Positions 38,741 through 46,616 of a stretch of DNA of 64,000 nt are shown here, one piece after another. Source of the DNA: Cyclobacteriaceae bacterium (lineage in GTDB: Bacteria > Bacteroidota > Bacteroidia > Cytophagales > Cyclobacteriaceae). The notes beneath the pieces are model-generated. The model was not told the origin of the DNA. It made no database searches and saw only the letters and a list, made by a program, of their open reading frames with translations. Location of the stretch: contig JAEUUG010000006.1 in the NCBI GenBank assembly GCA_016787565.1, positions 30,635 through 94,634 on the forward strand. The letters run 5' to 3'. How positions within the stretch are numbered: the first letter of the stretch is position 1; the number at the start of each line of letters is the position of its first letter. The translations under genes were made by a program, and so were the position numbers.

Positions 38741-39873
38741 TATCGCGGAACGTATTTATACATAGCCAGTGAAATGATTCCGAAAATAATATTGGGAATC
38801 CACACCGAAAGTTGTGGAGGTAAGTCGCCCGCTTCAGCAAACGTACGAAACAGGACAAAGAAAATGAGGAATATAAAAGATAATACAAAGCCCAACGCAA
38901 TTTGTAAACCCGTACCGCCACGGCTCTTGCGCGAGGATACAATCACACCCATGAAAACTAAAATGAAAACAGAGAACGGTGAGGCATAGCGGGTAAACTT
39001 TTCAACTTGGTATACTTCAATGCCTGTTGATCCGCGTTCGCGCAATGTTTGAATGTAGTCCTCGAGCTCTTTCAGGGTCATGCCATCATACTTGCGGTAG
39101 TCGCTCTCAAATTCTTTTGGGTGAATAACAAGGGCGGTATCAAGGGTTGCGCCTTTCATGGTGTTATCGCCACTGGCTATTGATTTCGTTTCAATAAAAG
39201 CCGAATTTTCAGGTTGCTGGGAAGAATCAAAGATTCCATCAACCTTTTTAATTCTCCATTCACGTAGGGTCCATTTTTGTTTGGTGGTGTCCCACTCAAT
39301 TCGATTGGCTGTCAATTTTTCTATCAACCGATTATGATCGAACTTTTCCATGGTAAAATGATACCCGGTATTGGTGCTGTTGTTATAGCTCTGCAAGTAT
39401 AAGTAGGTGTCTGGTGCTACCTGGATGTGAATGTTTTTCTTGTCAAAATAGTATTTGCCCTTAAGGTACTGCACTTCAAAAGCAACACGGGTTTTGTTGG
39501 AATTGGGAATGATCCAGCCGCTCAGCACAAAACTGATAGAGGCGACAATAAAAGCACCCATAAAAAAAGGCACCATAAATCTGCGGAAGCTAACGCCACT
39601 GCTGAGGATGGCAATCACTTCCGTGTGCGAAGCCATGCGCGAGCATACGTACACGGTTGCAATAAAAATGGTGATGGGCGTTAGCAAACTTCCAATCCAG
39701 GGGATATAGTCCATGTAGTATCCCAGAATTTCGAAAGCGCCTAACTCTGCTTTTGCAAACTTGTCCATTTTTTCCGTCAGGTCGATAACCGTAATGACGG
39801 CAAGCAGAATTAGCACCACAAAGAAAAATGTGCTGAGAAATCGTTTGAGAATATATTTATCCAGTAGTTTCAG
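38740..39873 (-). CDS. LptF/LptG-family lipopolysaccharide export permease, apparent non-ATG start
   Basis: The product is about 377 residues with six transmembrane helices, three at each end around a periplasmic beta-jellyroll domain, as in LptF/LptG. These proteins form the inner-membrane channel that extracts lipopolysaccharide. The conserved N-terminal LLDKYILKRFLSTFFFVVLI is encoded in frame, but there is no ATG, GTG or TTG before it. The first such codon is GTG at 39819, inside helix 1. I therefore place the start at CTG 39873 (25 nt after the tgt stop); ATC at 39876 is the alternative. A sequence error is possible. It could be LptF or LptG; only one is in the window. Confidence 0.85.
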   Translation of the reverse strand: MKLLDKYILKRFLSTFFFVVLILLAVITVIDLTEKMDKFAKAELGAFEILGYYMDYIPWIGSLLTPITIFIATVYVCSRMASHTEVIAILSSGVSFRRFMVPFFMGAFIVASISFVLSGWIIPNSNKTRVAFEVQYLKGKYYFDKKNIHIQVAPDTYLYLQSYNNSTNTGYHFTMEKFDHNRLIEKLTANRIEWDTTKQKWTLREWRIKKVDGIFDSSQQPENSAFIETKSIASGDNTMKGATLDTALVIHPKEFESDYRKYDGMTLKELEDYIQTLRERGSTGIEVYQVEKFTRYASPFSVFILVFMGVIVSSRKSRGGTGLQIALGFVLSFIFLIFFVLFRTFAEAGDLPPQLSVWIPNIIFGIISLAMYKYVPR

Positions 39874-39897
39874 GATAGTGGATTTAGGTTTTGCTTA

Positions 39898-41028
39898 TCA
39901 AAGTCGGGCAGAAACTTTTTTCACCATTTCGTTTTTCCAGCTTGCGAAAGTTCCGTCCAGAATTCTTATGCGCGCTTCGTTGACCAGCCAAAGGTAAAAA
40001 GTCAGGTTATGAATGGAAGCAATTTGTGCGCCTAATATTTCTTTATTGATAATCAGGTGACGTAAATATGCCTTGGAATGAAATGTACTGACATAACCAC
40101 CTAACCTTTCATCAATAGGAGAAAGATCATCTTTCCATTTTTCGTTGCGGATATTGATGATGCCCTGTGTTGTGAAGATCATTCCATTCCGCGCATTCCG
40201 GGTTGGCATCACACAATCGAACATATCAATACCCAGGGCGATGCACTCCAGTATATTTTCAGGCGTACCAACACCCATCAGGTAACGCGGTTTATCTGTC
40301 GGAAGAATGCCACACACCAGACTCGTCATCGCATACATATCTTCATGGGGTTCACCAACAGATAACCCTCCAATGGCATTACCCCATTGATTTTGGGCGG
40401 CAATAAATTCGGCCGATTGTGTTCTCAAATCCTTGTAAACACTTCCCTGTACGATTGGAAAGAGCGCCTGCTCAAATCCATATTTCGGTGCAGTTGAGTC
40501 GATTCGGTTGATGCATCGTTTTAACCAGCGGTGCGTCATGTGCATGGAATCTTTCGCGTATTGATATTCGCACGGATAGGGTGTACACTCATCAAATGCC
40601 ATGATGATGTCCGCACCAATTGAGCGTTGAATATCCATCACACTTTCTGGTGAGAAGTGATGCTTCGAGCCATCAATATGGGATTTGAAAATCACACCCT
40701 CCTCAGTTATTTTTCTGTTGGCGCCCAACGAGTAAACCTGATAGCCGCCACTGTCGGTAAGAATAGGTTTTTTCCAACCATTGAAATGGTGAAGTCCGCC
40801 TGCTTTTTCAAGTAAATCGATGCCGGGTCGAAGATATAAGTGATAGGTATTGCCGAGTATAATCTGAGCTTTGATGTCATTTTCGAGTTCCCGTTGGTGC
40901 ACAGCCTTTACTGAACCCGCAGTGCCAACCGGCATAAAAATAGGCGTTTCAATAACGCCATGATCAGTATGCAGCATTCCTGCTCGCGCGGAAGACTGAG
41001 GATCATTGGCCTTCAATTCAAATTTCAT
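39898..41028 (-). CDS. tgt: tRNA-guanine transglycosylase
   Basis: The 376-residue TIM-barrel enzyme has GTAGSVKAVHQRELE, GNTYHLYLRPG, the nucleophile/acid region (LTDSGGYQVYSLG and MFDCVMPTRNARNG) and SIHNLTFYLWLV. It exchanges guanine 34 of tRNA-Asp/Asn/His/Tyr for preQ1 in queuosine synthesis. The CxCxxC zinc ligands found in the E. coli enzyme before YLHHL are absent: the corresponding stretch reads SPIDERLGGYVSTFHSKAYLRHL. Only the zinc-site histidine of SIHNL remains. It is the first gene of a tgt-lptF/G-eamA operon. Confidence 0.94.
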   Translation of the reverse strand: MKFELKANDPQSSARAGMLHTDHGVIETPIFMPVGTAGSVKAVHQRELENDIKAQIILGNTYHLYLRPGIDLLEKAGGLHHFNGWKKPILTDSGGYQVYSLGANRKITEEGVIFKSHIDGSKHHFSPESVMDIQRSIGADIIMAFDECTPYPCEYQYAKDSMHMTHRWLKRCINRIDSTAPKYGFEQALFPIVQGSVYKDLRTQSAEFIAAQNQWGNAIGGLSVGEPHEDMYAMTSLVCGILPTDKPRYLMGVGTPENILECIALGIDMFDCVMPTRNARNGMIFTTQGIINIRNEKWKDDLSPIDERLGGYVSTFHSKAYLRHLIINKEILGAQIASIHNLTFYLWLVNEARIRILDGTFASWKNEMVKKVSARL

Positions 41029-41099
41029 GATTCATGCCTGATAAGGAGGCGCAAAAATACCGTAAGATGAGGCGTGGTACAAATGGCTGAAGTTCGCCA

Positions 41100-42167
41100 T
41101 TAGTGAATTCCGGATCCTAAATAGGAATCAAGGTTTTGCTGCGTAATAATCTCCAGCGGAAAGAGTTCCGTTTCGGGTGGTCTTTTTTTAAAGATCAGAT
41201 AATTGGCAAGGTGGCTAATGCCAACTGATACCTGTCGTTTTGGATTTTGGTTGATCAGGAAGTCGATCACACCTGACTTCAGGTAGTTGAGATTTTCATT
41301 CAGCATATCATAACCGATAAGCCGAATGTTTTTCTTTCCATGATTTTCAAGGTAAGAGGCAGCTACCGAAGTTCCGTTGGATGTACTCACAAAAATTCCT
41401 TTCAACTGAGTATCGTCCAGCAGCAGATTAAAGTTCTTTTTAAAAGAGGTGTCGTTCGGACTTAAATTGAAATCCTGAATGGTAAACGCCAATTTGCTTT
41501 TTTCTTTAAAGTATTCTCGAAATCCCTTCTCCTTTTCAAGCAAATGGACGGAATTGTGAATGTCCTCATCAATATGGAGTACCGCTAAAAGACCACCTTG
41601 ATGTAAACCGAAATGCATCAACTCTGCACCAACGCGGCCGCTTTGAAACAAATTCTGACCAATAAAACTCAAGGGATTCACTTCCGGAATATTGGTGTTG
41701 AAAAGCACGTATGGAATTCCTTGTTTTTTAAAGAGCTTGAAAAGCAGCAGAGCTTCATCAAAAAAAATGGGTGCTGCCAGAATCCCATCAGGTTTTGCTT
41801 CGAATACCTCTTGTCCTTTTTTCGTAAAAGATTCTTTATCAAAGAGATCAAAGAAATAAAGATTTATATCAATTCCATACTGCGCCCATTCCGCGGTAGC
41901 TTGTATAAGCCCCTGGTTCGATTGTGCCCAATATGGATCAACAGTTGGATCGGGAATCAGTGCGGCAATACGGTAACTCTTGTTCGAACCCAACGTACGG
42001 GCGATGAGATTCGGCCGGTAATCGATCTGTTCCATAACCGCAGTTACTTTCTGAAGAGCATCCTCCGATACCCGTCCGCGGTTGTGCAGAACACGATCAA
42101 CCGTACCAACAGAAACCCCTGCAAGCCGGGCAATATCTTTAATTCTTACATTTTTGGGGATTGACAT
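41100..42167 (-). CDS. LacI-family transcriptional regulator
   Basis: The 355-residue protein has an N-terminal helix-turn-helix with hinge (VRIKDIARLAGVSVGTVDRVLHNRGRV..VMEQIDYRPNLIARTLG). A periplasmic-binding-protein-like sugar sensor domain follows (about 65-340). It should bind a palindromic operator and respond to a small ligand, probably a sugar or polyol. No sugar-use operon adjoins it, so it may act at a distance. The VGTVDRVLHNRG variant is typical of Bacteroidota LacI-type regulators. Confidence 0.92.
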   Translation of the reverse strand: MSIPKNVRIKDIARLAGVSVGTVDRVLHNRGRVSEDALQKVTAVMEQIDYRPNLIARTLGSNKSYRIAALIPDPTVDPYWAQSNQGLIQATAEWAQYGIDINLYFFDLFDKESFTKKGQEVFEAKPDGILAAPIFFDEALLLFKLFKKQGIPYVLFNTNIPEVNPLSFIGQNLFQSGRVGAELMHFGLHQGGLLAVLHIDEDIHNSVHLLEKEKGFREYFKEKSKLAFTIQDFNLSPNDTSFKKNFNLLLDDTQLKGIFVSTSNGTSVAASYLENHGKKNIRLIGYDMLNENLNYLKSGVIDFLINQNPKRQVSVGISHLANYLIFKKRPPETELFPLEIITQQNLDSYLGSGIH

Positions 42168-42541
42168 AGATTCAAATGAACATTTTTTTCAGTCAGTTTG
42201 CAAGAAATTTACGAAAAAGCTGACTTGGTGTTTTCGGGCACAATGGTGATGTGCGCGGAAACATAAGGTAGTGTCATGGATTGCCAGGATGGACAACTTG
42301 GGTCGCTAAAAATTAAGAAAATAGAATCAGCAGACAATCGTGGTGAAGTTACCATTTGAATCCGAAAGTACATGACTGTTTTTGAAGGTCTGCGGCAAAC
42401 CCGATTCATCAGGCTTATCTTAAAGATTACAATTTCGCTCCAACGCTCCTGCAACTAATGCCTTCATTCTATCCGATAAGCAGCCGGTGGAAATAATTGA
42501 TACATCTATCCCAAATTGCTTTTTACCTTTCGGCACTCGTT
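42168..42541. other. gene-free stretch, content unclear
   Basis: This is the longest stretch in the window without a convincing gene. The minus strand has an open frame of 81 codons (42454-42209) with no recognisable motif and an unlikely N-terminal half. The plus strand has a run of three short open segments in one frame, interrupted by stops at about 42266, 42356 and 42455. I see no tRNA, clear terminator or operator palindrome. It may hold the lacI-type gene's own control region or a decayed small gene. Confidence 0.3.
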
Positions 42542-42549
42542 TATATTTG
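42520..42549 (+). promoter_or_regulatory. Bacteroidota-type promoter for the glycosyltransferase-sigma-rsmG genes
   Basis: A perfect TAnnTTTG box (TATATTTG, 42542-42549) with a T run (42520-42524) about 18 nt upstream as a weak -33 element. It supports the TTG start at 42568, which would leave a leader of about 12 nt. Confidence 0.5.
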
Positions 42550-42567
42550 TGGCTTAATTGAAATTTC

Positions 42568-43671
42568 TTGCAGGTTCTCTTCATACTCTTTCTTATCGCG
42601 ATTGCCCTTCAGCTCATTTTTCTGGTAACTTTTTTGGTTTCTCTTTCCCGAAAAACGGAAGCAAAGCAGTTGCACGAGCCACCGGTTTCCATTTTGGTTT
42701 GTGCGCACGATGAAGAAGAGAACCTCAAACAGCTTATTCCACTTTTGCTTGAGCAACAGTATGCCACGTTTGAAGTCATCATTGTTAACGATCGTTCGAA
42801 TGACGCTACTTTTGATTTACTGTTGGAGGAGACTAAAAAGGACCATCGGCTTCGCATGGTTCACGTCAACAGGTTGCCCGAGCATGTAGATGGTAAAAAG
42901 TATGCCATTACCCTGGGCATCAAGGCAGCAACGTACGACTGGGTATTGCTCACCGATGCCGATTGCCGTCCGGAGGGAAAAAACTGGATTTCAGGAATGA
43001 GTCAATATTTTCAGGAGCCAACTCAATTTGTACTGGGCTTTTCACCCTATGTTCGAAAAGAAGGTTTCTTAAATCTTTTTATTCGATTTGAATCGTTGCT
43101 CACCGCCATTCAATATTTTTCACTGGCTATTATCGGATTGCCCTATATGGGTGTCGGAAGAAATCTAGCGTACAGAAAATCATTTTTTTTGGATGCAAAG
43201 GGATTTAATAAAATCATTGGCGTTACCGGAGGTGATGATGACTTGTTTGTGAATGAACATGCTACGGGTAAGAATACTGCTGTTTGTCTGGATGGAGGTG
43301 CTGCCGTTTACTCCACACCCAAATCCACGTGGCGGTCCTTCTTTCATCAAAAGATCAGACACTTATCCGTTGGAAAAAAGTACCGCTTCATACATCGCTT
43401 TTTGTTAGGAACGTTTATGTTATCCTGGATTTTTACATGGATTCTCGCGGCCATGCTGCTGATCCTTAACCCTGTTGTCCACTATGGAATGATTGGTGTA
43501 TTTGTATTCAGAAGTTTGGTTCTAACGATAGTATTGCATGCCTGCACCAGGCGATTCCGGCAGAACTTTGAAACCTGGACAATACCGTTTTTAGATTTTG
43601 TATTTTCGATTTACTATATTTCAACGGGTCTTGTGGCGTTATTTACAAAAAAGATTCAATGGAAGAAGTAA
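42568..43671 (+). CDS. family 2 glycosyltransferase, membrane-anchored
   Basis: The 367-residue protein has an N-terminal helix (about 3-26). The GT-A domain has SILVCAHDEEENL, IVNDRSNDAT, the metal-binding TDADC, GGDDD and the acceptor/product motif QKIRHLSVGKK. Two or three helices follow at the C-terminus. It would transfer a nucleotide sugar to a lipid or growing polysaccharide at the inner membrane. The start is a TTG: an in-frame stop at 42559 leaves no ATG before the first helix. It overlaps the ECF sigma gene by 13 nt. Confidence 0.88.
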   Translation: MQVLFILFLIAIALQLIFLVTFLVSLSRKTEAKQLHEPPVSILVCAHDEEENLKQLIPLLLEQQYATFEVIIVNDRSNDATFDLLLEETKKDHRLRMVHVNRLPEHVDGKKYAITLGIKAATYDWVLLTDADCRPEGKNWISGMSQYFQEPTQFVLGFSPYVRKEGFLNLFIRFESLLTAIQYFSLAIIGLPYMGVGRNLAYRKSFFLDAKGFNKIIGVTGGDDDLFVNEHATGKNTAVCLDGGAAVYSTPKSTWRSFFHQKIRHLSVGKKYRFIHRFLLGTFMLSWIFTWILAAMLLILNPVVHYGMIGVFVFRSLVLTIVLHACTRRFRQNFETWTIPFLDFVFSIYYISTGLVALFTKKIQWKK

Positions 43672-44267
43672 AACGGGAATTTTCAGATAAGGCAATTGAG
43701 GACTTCCGCCTGATTGATTTGGCTGTCGGAGGTGATGAAAAAGCATTTGCAAAACTTTTGCAGCGCTATAAGCGTGCGGTTTACCATATGATCCTGAAAA
43801 TGGTTCGCAACGTTGACGATGCCGAAGATCTCACCATTGAGTCTTTCGCCAAAGCTTTTAAAAGTCTGCATCGGTTTAAAAAAGATTTCACTTTTAGCAC
43901 CTGGTTGTTCCGTATCGCTACCAACAATACCATCGACTATATTCGGAAACGGAAACTGAATACACTGAGTATAGAAAATACCTATACAGATGATGACGGA
44001 CAATCTGTTTCCATTGATGTGGAGGATGAAAATCTGAATCCGCAGGAAGAAACTATCAAAACACAAAAAGCTGAATTGATTCAGGTTTTTGTTGACAAAC
44101 TTCCACCCAAGTATCAGAAGCTTGTTCGTTTGCGGTATTTCCATGAACTTTCATATGAAGAAATTGCCGTTGAACTGGATGCACCCCTCGGCACAGTTAA
44201 AGCCCAATTGCACCGTGCGCGTGAACTGATGTTCGAAATGGTTAAAAACAAACGTGACCATATCTGA
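43659..44267 (+). CDS. ECF-type RNA polymerase sigma factor
   Basis: This 202-residue sigma-70-family protein has region 2 (YKRAVYHMILKMVRNVDDAEDLTIESFAKAF, FSTWLFRIATNNTIDYIRKRK), an acidic linker, and region 4 (LPPKYQKLVRLRYFHELSYEEIA, LGTVKAQLHRARELM). It lacks regions 1 and 3, as ECF factors do. No anti-sigma gene follows: the next gene is rsmG. Its targets and mode of control are therefore unknown. It begins inside the end of the glycosyltransferase gene. Confidence 0.93.
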   Translation: MEEVKREFSDKAIEDFRLIDLAVGGDEKAFAKLLQRYKRAVYHMILKMVRNVDDAEDLTIESFAKAFKSLHRFKKDFTFSTWLFRIATNNTIDYIRKRKLNTLSIENTYTDDDGQSVSIDVEDENLNPQEETIKTQKAELIQVFVDKLPPKYQKLVRLRYFHELSYEEIAVELDAPLGTVKAQLHRARELMFEMVKNKRDHI

Positions 44268-44287
44268 TTTCAATTTTCGATTCACCA

Positions 44288-44917
44288 GTGGATAGTGCAG
44301 CTGTTATATTTCATTATTTCCCGGACCTCACACCCGGTCAAAAACAACAATTTGAAAAATTGTTTGCCCTTTACCGGGAATGGAATAACAAGATCAATGT
44401 TATTTCCAGAAAGGATATTGAAAATCTGTACATCAACCATGTGTTGCATTCTTTGGGTATTGCAAAAGTGACAACCTTTAAACCGGGTGCCCACATCCTG
44501 GATGTTGGAACTGGTGGTGGTTTCCCTGGAATTCCCTTAGCTATTTTATTTCCGGAAACTGATTTTCATCTGGTTGATTCCATCGGTAAGAAAATCACGG
44601 TGGTGAATCACGTTGTGGAAGGGTTGGAGTTGAAAAATGTCCGAGCCGAGCAAATTCGTGCCGAGCAAATAAAGGGTCAGTATGATTTCATTGTGAGCCG
44701 GGCGGTAACGCGGTTGAAAGAATTTTATGGTTGGACACACACTAAAACTAAGGCCAAATCCAATCATGAATTGCACAACGGAATCCTCTATTTGAAGGGT
44801 GGCGATCTCGAAGAAGAGTTGTTAGAACTAAAGAAACCTTACGCATTGTATAGCCTCTCCGATTCCTTTTCGGAAGAATTTTTCGAAACCAAAAAAGTGG
44901 TTTACGTGCCGTTGTAG
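44288..44917 (+). CDS. rsmG: 16S rRNA (guanine527-N7)-methyltransferase
   Basis: The 209-residue methyltransferase has the SAM-binding motif ILDVGTGGGFPGIPLAI preceded by the GidB-type region NVISRKDIENLYINHVLHSL. IVSRAVTRL lies in the substrate region. It methylates G527 of 16S rRNA. The start is a GTG at 44288, 20 nt after the sigma gene. The C-terminal end is typical in length. Confidence 0.94.
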   Translation: MDSAAVIFHYFPDLTPGQKQQFEKLFALYREWNNKINVISRKDIENLYINHVLHSLGIAKVTTFKPGAHILDVGTGGGFPGIPLAILFPETDFHLVDSIGKKITVVNHVVEGLELKNVRAEQIRAEQIKGQYDFIVSRAVTRLKEFYGWTHTKTKAKSNHELHNGILYLKGGDLEEELLELKKPYALYSLSDSFSEEFFETKKVVYVPL

Positions 44918-44998
44918 GCAGATTTTACAACTGTTAGCCAACCGTATTTTAGTTCACCGTTTGATTTTTCAAACACTTTTTCATAATGTTGGTGTATC

Positions 44999-45541
44999 GT
45001 GCGACAATTATTTTCCATATCTCTCGTGTTGCTCCTGCTCCTGAATGTGCTGGGGTACTACGCTTTTTTTGAGGGATTGCATTACCAGAATAAGCAACGC
45101 ATCATGCAACGACTGGATGTTGCTGATTATAATGTAGACGAAGCCTTAACTTTTAAAATTCCAATTACTATTCCTTACGCCACCGATTCAAAGGACTTTG
45201 AACGGGTGGATGGGGAGTTTGAATATAATGGCGAATTCTTTCACATGGTGAAACAACGATTGTATAAGGACACCTTGTTTATTGTTTGCGTAAAGGATAA
45301 TACAACCAAGCAAATTAACCAGGCGCTAACAGACTATGTAAAAACATTTTCTGATAAACCTGTAGATGCCAAAAGTTCATCCAGTGTCATGAACTCCTTT
45401 ATTAAAGATTATGTAGGCAATCAAAATGAAATTGAATGCAAAGCTCCCGAAGCTTCTTCTGTTGCCAAAAATCAAATTGCCTCTCCTGTTTTTACTGATT
45501 CTTTTTACGCTTCAGTAATTCATCCGCCTGAAAGGGCTTAA
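44999..45541 (+). CDS. small membrane-anchored protein of unknown function
   Basis: The 180-residue protein has an N-terminal hydrophobic helix (about 4-25) and a soluble remainder predicted to lie outside the inner membrane. No motif or family is recognised. The end is Ser/Pro/Ala-rich and lacks a barrel or wall anchor. The start is a GTG, as an in-frame stop lies 15 nt upstream. It precedes the barrel/haloperoxidase-like pair by 163 bp and may or may not belong with it. Confidence 0.65.
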   Translation: MRQLFSISLVLLLLLNVLGYYAFFEGLHYQNKQRIMQRLDVADYNVDEALTFKIPITIPYATDSKDFERVDGEFEYNGEFFHMVKQRLYKDTLFIVCVKDNTTKQINQALTDYVKTFSDKPVDAKSSSSVMNSFIKDYVGNQNEIECKAPEASSVAKNQIASPVFTDSFYASVIHPPERA

Positions 45542-45704
45542 GATTCCTTTTATACACATGCTGTATGCTGTAACAGTCGCACATCGTTGATGCTGTGTAC
45601 TGTGTGCTAATCAATTTATTCTTTAACAACCATGTAAGGGTATTGATCATGAGTTCGTCAACTCAGGTTGGGCCACTGAACGAAATTTTATAAACCAAAA
45701 ATCT

Positions 45705-46616
45705 ATGAAAAGACTTTTACTCATTTTAATGGTCTTATTGACTCAAGCATCCTTTTCGCAAACACTCACCGATGGTTTGATGATGCCAAAAGATAACCTA
45801 TGTACCGGTTTTGTTTATGCACATGACCAATGGAAAGAATATTGGGAAGGTGAACTGAAACGTGACAACGGAAATATTGGCAAGTTAACCACACAAAGTT
45901 TACTGTGGATGGGTAACTACGGCATCACCAACAAACTAAACATTATTGCCATGCTGCCCTATGTAAAAACCCAAGCCAGTGCCGGAACGCTTCAAGGTAT
46001 GCAGGGAATTCAGGATATCTCTGTTGGTGTTAAGTACAATTTCCTTGGAGCGAAATTTGAAAAGAGTGCCTTTAACACCTTTGGTGTTTTTAATTTCTCA
46101 ACACCGCTCAACAATTATACTCCAGATTTTTATCCACTATCGTTGGGTGCGCACACTACAAATTTATCCTATCGTCTAACGGCCCACTACAAACTGGAGC
46201 AAGGATGGTTTGCCAACGTTTCAGCAGGGTATACATGGAGGAGTAATACAGAGCTTGATCGCCCTTCCTATTATGACGGTAATGATTTCTACAACAGCAG
46301 AGAAGTTAAAATGCCCGATGTGTTCGATGTATTTGGTAGCATCGGGTATCAGAAAGATGGTTTGCAGGCTGAGCTAAATTACATGCAGCAAAACACGTTG
46401 GGTGGTGCTGATATTCGCAGGCAAGATATGCCCTTTGTTTCGAACCGCATGAATTATATCAAAGCCGGAGCCTTGATCATGTACTATCCAGCAAAAATTA
46501 AAAGCCTTGCCCTGCGGGGAGCTGTAGCATATACAGTAACCGGACGAAATGTTGGTCAATCTACTACGTACCTGGCTGGTGTTCTATACACCTTTCAATT
46601 TTCTAAAAACCAGTAA
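45705..46616 (+). CDS. predicted outer-membrane beta-barrel protein
   Basis: The 303-residue protein has a signal peptide (cleavage near SFSQ). Alternating strands follow throughout, ending GVLYTFQFSKNQ. The layout resembles Bacteroidota proteins annotated as transporters or MetA-pathway phenol-degradation-like barrels: DLSVGVKYNF-type strands and a large YYDGNDFY loop. A role as a porin for the product or substrate of its partner is plausible but unproven. Its stop overlaps the ATG of the next gene by one base (TAATG), so the two are translationally coupled. Confidence 0.75.
   Translation: MKRLLLILMVLLTQASFSQTLTDGLMMPKDNLCTGFVYAHDQWKEYWEGELKRDNGNIGKLTTQSLLWMGNYGITNKLNIIAMLPYVKTQASAGTLQGMQGIQDISVGVKYNFLGAKFEKSAFNTFGVFNFSTPLNNYTPDFYPLSLGAHTTNLSYRLTAHYKLEQGWFANVSAGYTWRSNTELDRPSYYDGNDFYNSREVKMPDVFDVFGSIGYQKDGLQAELNYMQQNTLGGADIRRQDMPFVSNRMNYIKAGALIMYYPAKIKSLALRGAVAYTVTGRNVGQSTTYLAGVLYTFQFSKNQ

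Noticed and set aside
41613..42164. 183-codon open frame on the plus strand
   Set aside because: It is antisense to the LacI-type gene, whose helix-turn-helix and sensor domain are clear.
42209..42454. Open frame of 81 codons on the minus strand
   Set aside because: No recognisable motif, unlikely amino-acid make-up in the first half, no ribosome binding site or promoter. Kept only as part of the unexplained stretch.
43683..44144. 153-codon antisense frame in the sigma factor gene
   Set aside because: The sense strand encodes an intact ECF sigma factor; no support for an overlapping gene.
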